A stretch of DNA of 64,000 nucleotides from an uncultured Ignavibacteria bacterium (GCA_937870915.1 CALMZQ010000155.1:37018-101017), one strand, 5' to 3'; positions 38,199-48,953 are shown, counted from the stretch's first letter. Program-made: numbers and translations. The notes: generated by a model from the sequence alone, not told the origin.

Positions 38199-40390
38199 TG
38201 TTTAGGTTGATTGTGTTTGTTGGTGTGTTGCTTGCAGTATTGCCTCAGCCGACATTCTCACAGAAAACACCGAAGGCACAAGCCGACTCAACAGGACGAA
38301 AGCAGGACACAACGGTGTATGTAAAACCCGAGGTGGTGGTAAGCGCTGTTCGATCGGAAGAGAACATTCTTGAGATTCCACTGACGATCACTGTGGTACC
38401 ACAGATGGTTCTGCAGACTCAGCGTGGATATGGCGTAGACGGACTCCTCACCCTTGTACCGGGCGTGATCGGTCAGTCGAGATCCGGTGGAATGGATAGT
38501 CGAGTACAGATTCGTGGATTTGGAGCACGAGGAGCCGGACAACGTTCTAACGCTGGTACATCCCGGGGTATCCGATTCTACACAGATGGTATACCGGAAA
38601 CCGAGCCCGACGGTAGAACATCCTTTGATCTTATCAACACCGTACACGCCTCTCGCGTAGAGGTCATACGGTCAAATGCATCTACACTGTGGGGTAATGC
38701 ATCGGGAGGCATCGTCTCCGTTAGCACAATTCCCGCAGTACGAAGTGCCTTTGCAGATCTTGACGTTTCAATTGGAAGCTATGGCCTTCTGCGTCAGTCG
38801 CTTTTGGCGAATACTCCGGTTGGAGAAGGGCAGGCCTATGTTTCAATTACAAATACAGCCGTTGACGGTTGGAGACAGAATTCGAGTGGCTCGCAAACAC
38901 TTGGAACAATCGGTCTCATCTTGCGGCCCGCTCCAAGAACAAATGTCAATGTATTTGTTACCGGTGCAACGAACGAGTTTCAGATTCCCGGACCTCTCAC
39001 TCGAGAACAATGGATAGCAGATCCACAACAGGCGCAGGGCGACTCAACGATCTACGACCCAACGTTTGTTGAACGCGATGAACGGAGAGACAATGATCTT
39101 GTTCGCATCGGCACAACGGTTGACCACAGCTTTGACATCGAAAACGGTATCTCTGCTACAGCATTTGTGCAAAGCAAGAAACTTGCTCGTTCTGAACGTA
39201 ATACCTGGCGCGACTTTAACAGATATCACTTCGGTGGTAATGCTATCTACCGAAACACACAATTGTTGAGTCTAGAAACACAGAACAAGGTCTTGATAGG
39301 GGGCGATTTACAATATCAGGATGGTTCGGTTCTCTTCTATAATGTTGATCCAATAACAAAGAACCGAGGTACTACCCTTCGTCAGAACAAGCGAGAAGGA
39401 GCAATGAATCTTGGCGGGTTTGTTCAAGACGAATTCATCACTGGCGCCCTTAGCGTTGTTGCCGGACTCCGCTTTGATGCAATCACGTATCTGGCCCAAG
39501 ATTTCATTGAGCCCCAAACGGATACTACCGCTACGTATTCAAAACTGATTCCTAAGATTGGAATCACGTATCGTTTGGCGCCCCTTGCCAACCTTTATGC
39601 CAGTGTGGGTGGCGGCGTTGAAGTTCCGGCTGGAAACGAAACAGACCCACCTAATGTCGTTGGCTCAACTGTCCCAACAAAGGCACTCAACCCGCTGCTC
39701 TCGCCAATTGTAAGTACAACGTATGAAGTTGGCATCAAGGGAGTAACAGGCACAGAGGATGAATTTGTACGCACCCTTCAATACGATGTAGCGGCGTACT
39801 ACATCAGTGTTATGAACGACATTGTTCCGTATAACAGTGGAGCGTTCTTTACAACTGTGGGAGAGAGCAGGAGGATGGGTGTGGAATTCGGAGGTATGGC
39901 CACAAGTGATATGGGACTTACCCTTGCCGTAAGCACTACGTTCATGTCAACGGAATATGTTGACTATGTCATAGACTCCGGCTATATCGATACGAGCTTT
40001 GCGGGTAAATCGGTTAGCTATGCAGGGAATGAACAATCCGGCATACCGAGCTTCAACGCAACGGTACGCCTCCGTTACGATGTACCGGATATCGATGGGC
40101 TTTACGCAGAGATTGAAAGCAGAACGATGAGTTCTTACTTTGCCGACGATGCAAACACGATCGTTGTAGAAGGGTGGTCAACCCTGTCTGCTGCAGTAGG
40201 TGCAACGATACCGATCATCAGCGATCACCTTTCGCTGAGTGTGTTGGCTCGGGTAGATAATCTTGCTAACACGTCCTACATGGCATCAGCTTGGATAAAT
40301 CCGGACCGTACAGCAGGTGGAACGCCCTACATCGAGTCCGGACTTCCAAGAAACTTCATCGGTACGGTTGGAATACGGTATACACCTTGA
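38183..40390 (+). CDS. TonB-dependent outer-membrane receptor
   Basis: Plug domain VVVSAVRSEENILEIPLTITVVPQ; VPGVIGQSRSGGMDSRVQIRGFGARG; VEVIRSNASTLWGNASGGIVSV; C-terminal barrel FIGTVGIRYTP. Confidence 0.9.
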   Translation: MSAPMMFRLIVFVGVLLAVLPQPTFSQKTPKAQADSTGRKQDTTVYVKPEVVVSAVRSEENILEIPLTITVVPQMVLQTQRGYGVDGLLTLVPGVIGQSRSGGMDSRVQIRGFGARGAGQRSNAGTSRGIRFYTDGIPETEPDGRTSFDLINTVHASRVEVIRSNASTLWGNASGGIVSVSTIPAVRSAFADLDVSIGSYGLLRQSLLANTPVGEGQAYVSITNTAVDGWRQNSSGSQTLGTIGLILRPAPRTNVNVFVTGATNEFQIPGPLTREQWIADPQQAQGDSTIYDPTFVERDERRDNDLVRIGTTVDHSFDIENGISATAFVQSKKLARSERNTWRDFNRYHFGGNAIYRNTQLLSLETQNKVLIGGDLQYQDGSVLFYNVDPITKNRGTTLRQNKREGAMNLGGFVQDEFITGALSVVAGLRFDAITYLAQDFIEPQTDTTATYSKLIPKIGITYRLAPLANLYASVGGGVEVPAGNETDPPNVVGSTVPTKALNPLLSPIVSTTYEVGIKGVTGTEDEFVRTLQYDVAAYYISVMNDIVPYNSGAFFTTVGESRRMGVEFGGMATSDMGLTLAVSTTFMSTEYVDYVIDSGYIDTSFAGKSVSYAGNEQSGIPSFNATVRLRYDVPDIDGLYAEIESRTMSSYFADDANTIVVEGWSTLSAAVGATIPIISDHLSLSVLARVDNLANTSYMASAWINPDRTAGGTPYIESGLPRNFIGTVGIRYTP

Positions 40391-43300
40391 TCGGGCTAGA
40401 TGAATCCAAACCGTGTACATGCACAATGTAGACGCCAGAGTTGAGCTCGGCATCAAGACGTGCCTTGTCCGCACCTGTAGTCCAACGAATAGACTGAATA
40501 TGTCGGCCTTGAAGGTTGTAGATGTCTACAGTCTGCACATCCAACACTTCACTCTCACTTCGGAGGAAGATATAGTTGCCTTCAAGAGACACCGTGTTCA
40601 ACTCCTCGGTTGTCTCAGCAACGTCACTTGTGATTCCAACGGTTTCGAATTGCGCAATAGGTCCTTCTTCATCACTGCCAGACTTTGTGCGTCCAACAAC
40701 CTTCCAGAAGTATTGTGTAGAAGCAGCTAGGCCCGTGTATGCAGACGTTCCGTTATCAGACGAGAAGGAGAGTATTGGTCCAGCGAACGTTGCGAGGGTA
40801 TCAACAAGAACCTTGTATGATGCGTAATTCTCAGACGTTGTATACATGAAGATACCGGAAACAGGAACATTGACGCTACCGGCTAGAGGAACAAGTGGTG
40901 TGAGACCACCGCCGCTACTTGCAACCGCAGTAGTGAATGTTGCTGTTTGCGACCATGGACTGATTGCATTCTCAGCACGAGCGATCACGCGCCATTGATA
41001 TACCCTACCGGACTTCAGCCGTGGCGCCGTCCAGCGTGTGTCTGTGAGACCCACCAATGCTGTATCCGGCGTTGTGAACGAGCCTGACGAACTGATCTGC
41101 AGATCATACACCTGAGCCTTGGTGACAGATGACCACGTAAACACGACATTCGATGTATCAACATTGCCCGTGGACTTTGGCCCTATCAGGAACGGTTGAC
41201 CAAGATTCAACGAAGCTGCCGTTGTAAAGAACATTGGCGTAGCCTGTTCACCCCGTCCGTACCTACCAAGGGCATAACAAGTCCACTCAAAGCGAGAGGC
41301 AGCTGGTAACGTGGCAACAACAAGCGAACCCTGAATCACAGAATCACGAATGAGTGTTGTTCCATCTGTGGCATTGACGATTGTAAGGATGTATTTCAGC
41401 GCTGATGGTACTGGAGTCCACTGGAATGTCACATTCACAGTAGCAACATCCGTTGCCTCCGGTGCAGGCTTTTGAAGTTGCGGAGCCGGCAAAGCAGTGA
41501 TGAAAGTCTCGCGAACGCTTGATGCGCTCGTAACGTTACCCTTGATCGATGTAACTATCCAGGAATACTTTGTGTTTGGGAGAAGACGGCTACCGGGTAC
41601 AAACTTCTGCCCTATGATCACTGTATCGACGATCGTTTCTGAAACATCAGTTCGTTCAATGCGAACGCGATATCCATCGGCTCCTGGTGATTGGATCCAC
41701 GAGAATTCAGCAGAGCGCAACACTGCAAGCGTATCCTTGTCGATCTTTGGACTGATGATCTCCGGAGCCGGGAGCTTTGTTGTGAACCTGCTGATAGTTG
41801 ACCATGGTCCGTATCCATTCACAGTTTTTGCGCGCACGCGCCAGAAGAATGTTGTGCCCCTTGCCTTGATGACAAGTGTTGTATCCAATCTACGCGTTGT
41901 GAACCGCGTAGGAACATTGGCAAATCCTTCGTCGGTGCTAAGCTCAGCTTGATACTCACCTCCACCAACAGCGCTTGTCCACGTTAAGGTTGGTAGCGTA
42001 TCAATTTCAACACTTGCATGAATAGGGCTTGTGAGTGTTGGAGCAAAACACTCCGGGTAGGCAAGCATGTATTCACCATTGGTGATGCCAGAAACCGTAA
42101 GGCGTCCGGTAGTTGCTGAATACGTGGTATTCACCAGTGTAAAGTCTCCACTTCCCTCAGTGGTTCTCCGGAATAGCTTAACCTTTTCCGGGTATTCTAT
42201 AGCAGGTATCTCGTCGAGATCGAAGTCAAGGCTACCATCAACCTTTGCCGGCTTCTTGAACCGCACAACCCAACGGGAAGGGATCACACCACAGCCGGCG
42301 TCCGTAGCAAAGTCAATTGCATGAGGAGGATAGGAATGTCTTTCCACAACGGCTGAGGTTGCCTCATCTACACGGGTAATGGTAGCTGTAACGTGCGTGG
42401 AACTATCACCTTTTGAAAAAGGAATAGTACCAGAGGCAGAGAATCTCTTAAAGACTCCCGTCATGTACAGTTCACTCTTGATCACTCGGTATGCGGCAAA
42501 GCCAATGGTGGCATTGTTGCTTATCTCTATTTGAATTGCACCATCTCGTGTGACCTCTTGAGCCACAGTCCGATTGGACCCGGAGCCATAACCAACAAGT
42601 ATGTTTCCATTCTCTAGTTCTTGGACGCTTCCCATACTCGAGGCATAGGCAGGAGGGTCTGGCGAGAACTCAAAGACCTTTCGCGCCGTCATGGCATTTA
42701 GGTCTAGTGCATACTCTACTGCACGAGACCGAACCGTGGGTTTTGTGTTGCCATTGTCGAACAAGAGGATGGTGCCGTCGGCTGTTTCCAAGGCACTGTG
42801 TTGACTGGAAAAACCGAAATATCCGTCTGTGGTGTCATTGAGGAACTGAAACTGATTGTTCTTGGAATCAGATCCGCCAAGTCTCCACATGATGGCACCG
42901 GTCTGACGATTGATCTTAATCACTTCGCTAAGATGCCGCGCTGAGATGATGATGTTTCCATCACGAGCCATAGTGATGGAATTCACGTGCATATAGTCGA
43001 TACCCGCTGCAGTGAGATCAATATCCGGTGCCGCGTCTGTAACCGGGATATGATCAATGCACCTCCAGGAGAAAAGAGTATTGCCGCTGAAGGACCGCTC
43101 CTCAATCACATTGGCAATGACGTAGGCGTCTGGCCTGCCCCCTGACACTATTTGTGACATGTCTATTGGGAGAATTTCTTGACCGAGAATGTAGTAGGAA
43201 GAGTCTGTGATGATACGTGCCTCATGAAAGTCCGTGTCATAATCAGCGGACGGTCTCATGGTATCGATCACGTTCATATTCTTATCGACCCGAATAAAGG

Positions 43301-43610
43301 CCTGTTTCCCATTGTTGGTGATGAAGTAGGTAATCCACTTCCCACCATAGGTCTGAATGTTGGCGTGTTCGCCAATACCAGCTTTATACATGTATTTGCC
43401 GGCATGATCCATCACAGCAAAAGAATCCGAGGATACCTCACCGATGATGTAATAGCCTGGGGCAGGCTGACCCATTACCTCAACTTCAAAATTTCGGAAT
43501 GACTTCTGTTGGGCTTGCGTTGATGGTACAAATGCAAAGCCAAATGCTACAATGAGCACCGAAATAGTAGGGAGTAGCTGTTTGAACATGGGATTCCAAG
43601 TTGGGGGCAT
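40356..43610 (-). CDS. ASST-like secreted beta-propeller protein with FnIII repeats and T9SS-type tail (paralog 4)
   Basis: Signal peptide ending STQAQ; GQPAPGYYIIGEV; YMHVNSITMARDGNIIISARHLSEVIKINRQTGAIMWRLGG; GFSSQHSAL; LLFDNGN; FnIII-like units; tail DIYNLQGRHIQSIRW...GVYIVHVHG. Confidence 0.83.
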   Translation of the reverse strand: MPPTWNPMFKQLLPTISVLIVAFGFAFVPSTQAQQKSFRNFEVEVMGQPAPGYYIIGEVSSDSFAVMDHAGKYMYKAGIGEHANIQTYGGKWITYFITNNGKQAFIRVDKNMNVIDTMRPSADYDTDFHEARIITDSSYYILGQEILPIDMSQIVSGGRPDAYVIANVIEERSFSGNTLFSWRCIDHIPVTDAAPDIDLTAAGIDYMHVNSITMARDGNIIISARHLSEVIKINRQTGAIMWRLGGSDSKNNQFQFLNDTTDGYFGFSSQHSALETADGTILLFDNGNTKPTVRSRAVEYALDLNAMTARKVFEFSPDPPAYASSMGSVQELENGNILVGYGSGSNRTVAQEVTRDGAIQIEISNNATIGFAAYRVIKSELYMTGVFKRFSASGTIPFSKGDSSTHVTATITRVDEATSAVVERHSYPPHAIDFATDAGCGVIPSRWVVRFKKPAKVDGSLDFDLDEIPAIEYPEKVKLFRRTTEGSGDFTLVNTTYSATTGRLTVSGITNGEYMLAYPECFAPTLTSPIHASVEIDTLPTLTWTSAVGGGEYQAELSTDEGFANVPTRFTTRRLDTTLVIKARGTTFFWRVRAKTVNGYGPWSTISRFTTKLPAPEIISPKIDKDTLAVLRSAEFSWIQSPGADGYRVRIERTDVSETIVDTVIIGQKFVPGSRLLPNTKYSWIVTSIKGNVTSASSVRETFITALPAPQLQKPAPEATDVATVNVTFQWTPVPSALKYILTIVNATDGTTLIRDSVIQGSLVVATLPAASRFEWTCYALGRYGRGEQATPMFFTTAASLNLGQPFLIGPKSTGNVDTSNVVFTWSSVTKAQVYDLQISSSGSFTTPDTALVGLTDTRWTAPRLKSGRVYQWRVIARAENAISPWSQTATFTTAVASSGGGLTPLVPLAGSVNVPVSGIFMYTTSENYASYKVLVDTLATFAGPILSFSSDNGTSAYTGLAASTQYFWKVVGRTKSGSDEEGPIAQFETVGITSDVAETTEELNTVSLEGNYIFLRSESEVLDVQTVDIYNLQGRHIQSIRWTTGADKARLDAELNSGVYIVHVHGLDSSSPIKVYTVFQPYR

Positions 43611-43661
43611 GCACCATTAACTGCATTCGTGCTAACACGTTACCGGAACCCACGTATTTTA

Positions 43662-44996
43662 TCACCGATGTAATGGGTTGTCTGACTTAAGAAACGACCT
43701 TGTACGTAGTACATCAAGAATGTGGTAGTATCCTAGCTTGCGAGCTCTCAAGAAACCAAGCCAAGCCATATCTGCCAACCTGCCCTTGTCGAGTAGGTCA
43801 AATAGCCATTCATTGGCGTAGTCAGGATTCTCCTGGCGCATTCCGGAACCTATCTCGAGCAGCCATTTCCGATTGAACTTCTCTTGCGACCCAATGGTCG
43901 GCGTCATGATAACAGGAAGGCCAAGTCCAGCATAAAAAGAGAGTTCGCTCGGTTTTGTCCACAGCACATCCGTGGAGCGAATAGCCAGATTAAAGGCCGT
44001 AAAATATTCGTCGAGAGTTTTACCGTAGATCACCTTTACACGGGCCCCGGGCCCAACGATCTCACGTGCTTGTTGTTCGAACCAGCTTCGTACCTCATCA
44101 CGGGTACCGGCAACCAGATTCAACTGCATTGTTCCAGCTTGCAATCTCTCTCGGAACGTACGTAGTAGGGAAGCACCAATCTCTTTGAGTGCCCCAGCCC
44201 CGCCAACGGCATAGGTTATGGTCAAGACCCGATCTGGGGGTACAGGATGGGATTCGTCGGGACCGAGGAAATGTTCGGCGTTTTTACCATGGAGGGTGTG
44301 GAACCGACAATTGGGATCCAATACCTTGAGTCGGACCGAAAGATCACTCTTCAACGTTGAGAGCTCACGTCCGCCCAGTAACGAGTCGTCGAGGGGGAAT
44401 CCCGTTAAGAAAATCCGATCTTCTGACACTCCATACGACTTCAGCCGTTGGGCAGCCTTCCCGCATGGGACGAAATAGTTGATCGAGGACTCCCACGGAT
44501 CTTTTGCCACCCACACTCTGTTCAGATCTGCGTCGCAGATAATGCAATAGATCGGTTCATGTCCGGCCTTATCCGCAACAAGAGCAGGTACATAGAACGA
44601 TGTGAGAATGGGCTGACGTTTTCCTTCAAGGATCCGCGCGATACCAGCCCCTAGCCCCTTTTTCAATTGCTTATCCAGCATCTCCACCTGATACGTGGTA
44701 TGCGAGAGGTTGCGAATAGGGTAGAGCGATGGGATATGAAGGAGCGAATCGAGAACGCCAAAAAGCTGCTTCCCAACTAACGGAACACCTTTAGCGCGAG
44801 AAAACACTTCATACAGACGAAGGTAACGTCGCCACAACTTCCTCTCCGATTCAGCTGCAAGCTCATTGTCACCGGCTGCTATCACGCCGCCATCTGCTAC
44901 CCCACGAAACGGAAATGCCGCACGCATGTGTCCGTAGCCCATATCGGCCGAGACAACCCAGTATGCTCTGTCGGCTTCATTCATCGGCTCCATCAC
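43662..44996 (-). CDS. GT-B-fold (MGDG synthase/MurG-like) putative glycosyltransferase
   Basis: VVSADMGYGHMRAA N-terminal motif; ITYAVGGAGALKEIGASLLRTF; TDVLWTKPSELSFYAGLGLPVIMTPTIGSQEKFNRKWL. Overlaps mraY by 4 bp. Confidence 0.55.
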   Translation of the reverse strand: MMEPMNEADRAYWVVSADMGYGHMRAAFPFRGVADGGVIAAGDNELAAESERKLWRRYLRLYEVFSRAKGVPLVGKQLFGVLDSLLHIPSLYPIRNLSHTTYQVEMLDKQLKKGLGAGIARILEGKRQPILTSFYVPALVADKAGHEPIYCIICDADLNRVWVAKDPWESSINYFVPCGKAAQRLKSYGVSEDRIFLTGFPLDDSLLGGRELSTLKSDLSVRLKVLDPNCRFHTLHGKNAEHFLGPDESHPVPPDRVLTITYAVGGAGALKEIGASLLRTFRERLQAGTMQLNLVAGTRDEVRSWFEQQAREIVGPGARVKVIYGKTLDEYFTAFNLAIRSTDVLWTKPSELSFYAGLGLPVIMTPTIGSQEKFNRKWLLEIGSGMRQENPDYANEWLFDLLDKGRLADMAWLGFLRARKLGYYHILDVLRTRSFLKSDNPLHR

Positions 44997-46123
44997 CGGA
45001 CCTTAAACGTGGCCATCGTAATGATGGCAAGCATGATGGCAACGATATAGAATCGTGTGACGATCTTGGACTCGTGCCAGCCGCTCTTTTCAAAGTGATG
45101 ATGGAAGGGGGCCATGCGGAATATGCGTCTACCTTCTCCGTAGCGCTTTTTGGTGTACTTGAACCAGAGTACTTGGAGGATTACAGACATGGTCTCGGCA
45201 AAGAAGACGCCCCCTACGATGGGGAGCAGGAACTCCTTCTTGATGAGGACGCAGAGCACACCGATAGCTCCGCCAAGTGCGAGTGAGCCGGTATCTCCCA
45301 TAAAGACCTGGGCGGGATAGGCGTTGTACCACAAGAACCCCATGGCAGCTCCAACAATGGCTGCGCAAAAGATGGCCAGCTCATCGGTACCGCCTAGGTG
45401 CATGATGTTGAGGTATCCGGCAAAAAAGGCATTGCCACTGAAATAGGCAATCACGGCTAGAGTGAGAGCGCTTACACCAACGGTGCCGATACAAAGACCA
45501 TCTAATCCGTCCGTGAGGTTCACGGCGTTGGACGTTGCCGTGATGATAAAGATCACAAGAGGGATGTAGAGGATGCCGAAATCAAAGTTCGACATCTTCT
45601 GAAATGGGACCGTTGTGAGTGTCTTCCAAGGAACAAGCTCGGTGGAATACCACTCTGGAAAGAAGTAGATGGAACCACCAACGATGAAGCCAACCACTAC
45701 TTGACCTACGATCTTGTATCTACCGATAAGCCCCTTAGGATATTTCTTGATCACCTTGAGGTAGTCATCAAGAAAGCCTACCGCTCCCAATGCGGCGGTT
45801 GTGAACACCGCCATCACAACATACATGTTCAATATGTTGGCCCAGAGGAGCGTTGGGATAAGCACGGCAGCAAGTACAATGAGTCCGCCCATTGTTGGTG
45901 TTCCGGCCTTGAGAGAATGCCCACCTACTTGCTGTAGTTCTGATTTGGCCTGCTCACCAATCTGCCTGCGTTTGAGAGCGGCGATGATACTTGGCCCCAG
46001 GAGGATGGCAATGAGGAGGGCAAATATGGCAGCCGCCGCTGCACGGAAGGTGACGTAGCCAAAGAGGTTAATCCCCGGTACGTCCATCATGGAGCGGATC
46101 CACAACGCCAATTGATACAGCAT
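44993..46123 (-). CDS. mraY: Phospho-N-acetylmuramoyl-pentapeptide transferase
   Basis: GTPTMGGLIVL; GFLDDYLKV; NAVNLTDGLDGL; FMGDTGSLALGGAIG; APFHHHFEKSGW. Confidence 0.96.
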   Translation of the reverse strand: MLYQLALWIRSMMDVPGINLFGYVTFRAAAAAIFALLIAILLGPSIIAALKRRQIGEQAKSELQQVGGHSLKAGTPTMGGLIVLAAVLIPTLLWANILNMYVVMAVFTTAALGAVGFLDDYLKVIKKYPKGLIGRYKIVGQVVVGFIVGGSIYFFPEWYSTELVPWKTLTTVPFQKMSNFDFGILYIPLVIFIITATSNAVNLTDGLDGLCIGTVGVSALTLAVIAYFSGNAFFAGYLNIMHLGGTDELAIFCAAIVGAAMGFLWYNAYPAQVFMGDTGSLALGGAIGVLCVLIKKEFLLPIVGGVFFAETMSVILQVLWFKYTKKRYGEGRRIFRMAPFHHHFEKSGWHESKIVTRFYIVAIMLAIITMATFKVR

Positions 46124-46125
46124 AG

Positions 46126-47550
46126 CTAGGCCCCTATCCCTTGCAAGTGTTCAATCACACGTTCCATGTGCATGCCGCGAGACCCCTTCACCAAAACCAC
46201 AACACCTTGACCTACGTGATCTAACAGATCAACAGCACAACCGCGATGTGTCTCATGGAAGACCACCCGCTCGTCCTGGGTGGACTCTATTGCTCTGCGA
46301 AACTCTTCTCCGATAAGGATCACGAGATCTGCATTGTTCTCGGCCACGGAAATGATATGGACGTGTTCTTCTTCAGAAGCTGCACCCAACTCACGCATAT
46401 CACCAAGTACGGCCACGCGATGTTCGGCAGGAAAGTGACGTAATGTTCGCAGGGCCATCACCATCGACTCAGGGTTTGCATTGTACGAATCATTGAGAAT
46501 GGTAAGTCCGGCTACACGCTCAACAGACATCCTACCATACCCGTGTGTGGTAGGGGGCTCATAGGTCGACAGCGCTTTTTGAACATCAGCAGGATGGATC
46601 TGCATTGCCCATGCCACCGCCAATGCACATGCTGCATTATAGGCAGCAGCGAGTCCGTGAGCGCGCATCTGGGCGCGGAAGGTAAATGTTCCGTGGACGA
46701 TATGTATGGTTGGTCGTACGTCGGCATCAAAGGAGATTGTTGGATGAATCTCTGCTGCGGTATCTATTCCAAAGGTGATACACCTAGTGAACGTTGAGGC
46801 GTACTTCTGCAACCGTTCGTCGTCCATGTTCACAAAGGCCAGCCCATTGTGCTCCCGAAGCCAGTCGAAGAGCGCTGTTTCTTCTCGCTCTACTCCATCC
46901 AGATCAATGAGCTTCTCCAGATGTTCCTTCCCAACGTTGGTAATGAGACCGAGAGTTGGCTGCACCATGGCGCAGAGTGTCTCAATCTCACCCGGCTCAT
47001 TCGTCCCGATCTCTATCACAGCAACATCGTGCTCGTTGGTGAGCTGGAGAAGGGTAAGGGGCGTTCCGATCTGATTATTATAGTTGGCCTGCGTTTTTAG
47101 AACACGCATTGTTGACGATAACACGTGCGCGGTGAGATCCTTGGTCGAGGTTTTGCCGGCTGCTCCGGCAATGGCCACAACGGGGATGGTGAACCTACCT
47201 CGATGAAACCACCCAAATGATCCAAGACACTGAAGTGTTGATGGCACGAGGAGAAGGGGCACATCAGTGGAGGGAACATCAACCGTGCCCAATTCCGGGG
47301 CTCGCTCTGCAATGATGAGCGAAGCGCCTTTTGCGATGGCCGTGGAGATGTGATCATGTCCGTCGAAATTTTCACCACGAAGCGCTACAAAGACATTGCC
47401 GGGTACAAGTGTGCGCGTATCAGTGCTCACACCACAGATGCTGATCGATCGGGGTAGATGCGCGGCCACCCGTCCTGCAATGGTCTGCAAGTCGTCATAG
47501 GAAAACCGGGCGGTGTTCGTCATAGATTCACTCGTAATGCTGCAGTGCAA
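46126..47550 (-). CDS. murF: UDP-N-acetylmuramoyl-tripeptide--D-alanyl-D-alanine ligase
   Basis: GVSTDTRTLVPGNVFVALRGENFDGHDHI; AGAAGKTSTKDLTAHVL; IGTNEPGEIETLC; ILNDSYNANPESM; VAVLGDMRELG; LVKGSRGMHMERVI. Confidence 0.95.
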   Translation of the reverse strand: MHCSITSESMTNTARFSYDDLQTIAGRVAAHLPRSISICGVSTDTRTLVPGNVFVALRGENFDGHDHISTAIAKGASLIIAERAPELGTVDVPSTDVPLLLVPSTLQCLGSFGWFHRGRFTIPVVAIAGAAGKTSTKDLTAHVLSSTMRVLKTQANYNNQIGTPLTLLQLTNEHDVAVIEIGTNEPGEIETLCAMVQPTLGLITNVGKEHLEKLIDLDGVEREETALFDWLREHNGLAFVNMDDERLQKYASTFTRCITFGIDTAAEIHPTISFDADVRPTIHIVHGTFTFRAQMRAHGLAAAYNAACALAVAWAMQIHPADVQKALSTYEPPTTHGYGRMSVERVAGLTILNDSYNANPESMVMALRTLRHFPAEHRVAVLGDMRELGAASEEEHVHIISVAENNADLVILIGEEFRRAIESTQDERVVFHETHRGCAVDLLDHVGQGVVVLVKGSRGMHMERVIEHLQGIGA

Positions 47551-47556
47551 ACATAG

Positions 47557-48471
47557 TTATGGTCTACGCTCCGCAACGCGCAATCGCGCGCTTCTGGCCC
47601 GCGGATTCTCGTACACTTCCTCAGGGGAAGCCTCAATTGCCTTCTTGGTGATCGTAGTGAGTGTATCGCCATGGCTACGAAAGACGTTCTTCACAACACG
47701 GTCTTCACCGCTGTGATAGCTCATCACTACGACTCTTCCGTGAGGAGCGAGAATCGGAATCATCGAAAGCAGGGTTGACTCAAGGCGGTCAAGTTCACGG
47801 TTAACGGCGATGCGAAGAGATTGGAACAGACGCGCCATCGTTTTGGGCTGATGTTGAGGAGGAATCTGCTGAATAACAAGGTCTCGCAGATCTGCGGTAG
47901 TGGCAAACCGAGCTAGCTGGCGTCTCTGTCCGATGGCCTTGGCTAAACGCCATGCTTGAGGCTCATCTCCAAAATCACGAAAGATTTGCGCTAGCTCCGG
48001 CTCCGTACGCGTATTGAGGATGTCAGCTGCAGTCTCGCCTTCTGGCATAAAACGCATATCGAGCGGCGCCATGTGGCGGAAGCTAAACCCACGGTGGTGA
48101 TGGTCAAACTGAAACGAAGAGACGCCTAGGTCCAGCAAGATGCCATTCACCGCTTGGCCACAAGAAATTACCCGCTCTTTGAGGACGTCTGCCATTGTGT
48201 CAAAGTTTGCATGGACCAGTACTAGGCGCGATGCATCGCCCCTTGACAATTCCTCTGCAAACCGGGACTGACAATGCTCAATGGCCTTTTCGTCTGCGTC
48301 AAAGGCATAGATGCGAGCATCCTCAGCAGCAACAGACAACATGGCTGCTGTGTGCCCGCCACCACCCAGCGTGCCGTCTACATACACACCGTGTGGCACC
48401 ATTGCCAGGTGGGAAATGCACTCTCGGAGCATGACGGGGATATGATAAGTCTCTACATCGAGGCGTGCCAT
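47557..48471 (-). CDS. rsmH: 16S rRNA (cytosine(1402)-N(4))-methyltransferase
   Basis: YHIPVMLRECI; VDGTLGGGGHTAAML; GILLDLGVSSFQFDHHHRGFSFRHMAPLDMRF; FQSLRIAVNRELDRLE; VVMSYHSGEDRVVKNVF. Confidence 0.96.
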   Translation of the reverse strand: MARLDVETYHIPVMLRECISHLAMVPHGVYVDGTLGGGGHTAAMLSVAAEDARIYAFDADEKAIEHCQSRFAEELSRGDASRLVLVHANFDTMADVLKERVISCGQAVNGILLDLGVSSFQFDHHHRGFSFRHMAPLDMRFMPEGETAADILNTRTEPELAQIFRDFGDEPQAWRLAKAIGQRRQLARFATTADLRDLVIQQIPPQHQPKTMARLFQSLRIAVNRELDRLESTLLSMIPILAPHGRVVVMSYHSGEDRVVKNVFRSHGDTLTTITKKAIEASPEEVYENPRARSARLRVAERRP

Positions 48472-48491
48472 AACGGGAATTTGCTCATTTT

Positions 48492-48947
48492 ATGACGATG
48501 AACCTGAGTTCAACTATGAAATGGAACGTTGTTCTGTTCCTCGGACTAGCAGCCTCAACGCTGGTTTTTGCCATTCGTTCAGGTACCAGCGGTGGCGTAA
48601 GCGAGCGTGGACGTGTGGTGTACGACCAATACTGTCAGCGTTGTCATGGCTCTGATGGATCCGGAGGAAAGGGGCCATACGATATCCGCACTCGCGAGGT
48701 CTGGAAGAGTGAGCCTCGCGATCTGATTCTTGTCCTGGCCTTTGGTGCCAGTGGGAGAACCGTCTATGGTCAACCGGGCATACGGTTGGGAATGCCCCCA
48801 GCTCCCTACTCAGATGAAGATCTTGCAGCCGTAGCGATGTATGCGATGCAGAACATTGGCAAACGAACGGTGAAGATCACGGCAGAAGAAGTTAGCGATG
48901 TAAAGGCTGAACACCTGACGCGGATGAGAGACCAACGCGCTAAATAG
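48492..48947 (+). CDS. Class I c-type cytochrome
   Basis: N-terminal hydrophobic segment; CQRCHGSDGSGGKGPYD heme motif; GMPPAPYSDEDLAAVAMY. Confidence 0.85.
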   Translation: MTMNLSSTMKWNVVLFLGLAASTLVFAIRSGTSGGVSERGRVVYDQYCQRCHGSDGSGGKGPYDIRTREVWKSEPRDLILVLAFGASGRTVYGQPGIRLGMPPAPYSDEDLAAVAMYAMQNIGKRTVKITAEEVSDVKAEHLTRMRDQRAK

Positions 48948-48953
48948 CACCGG

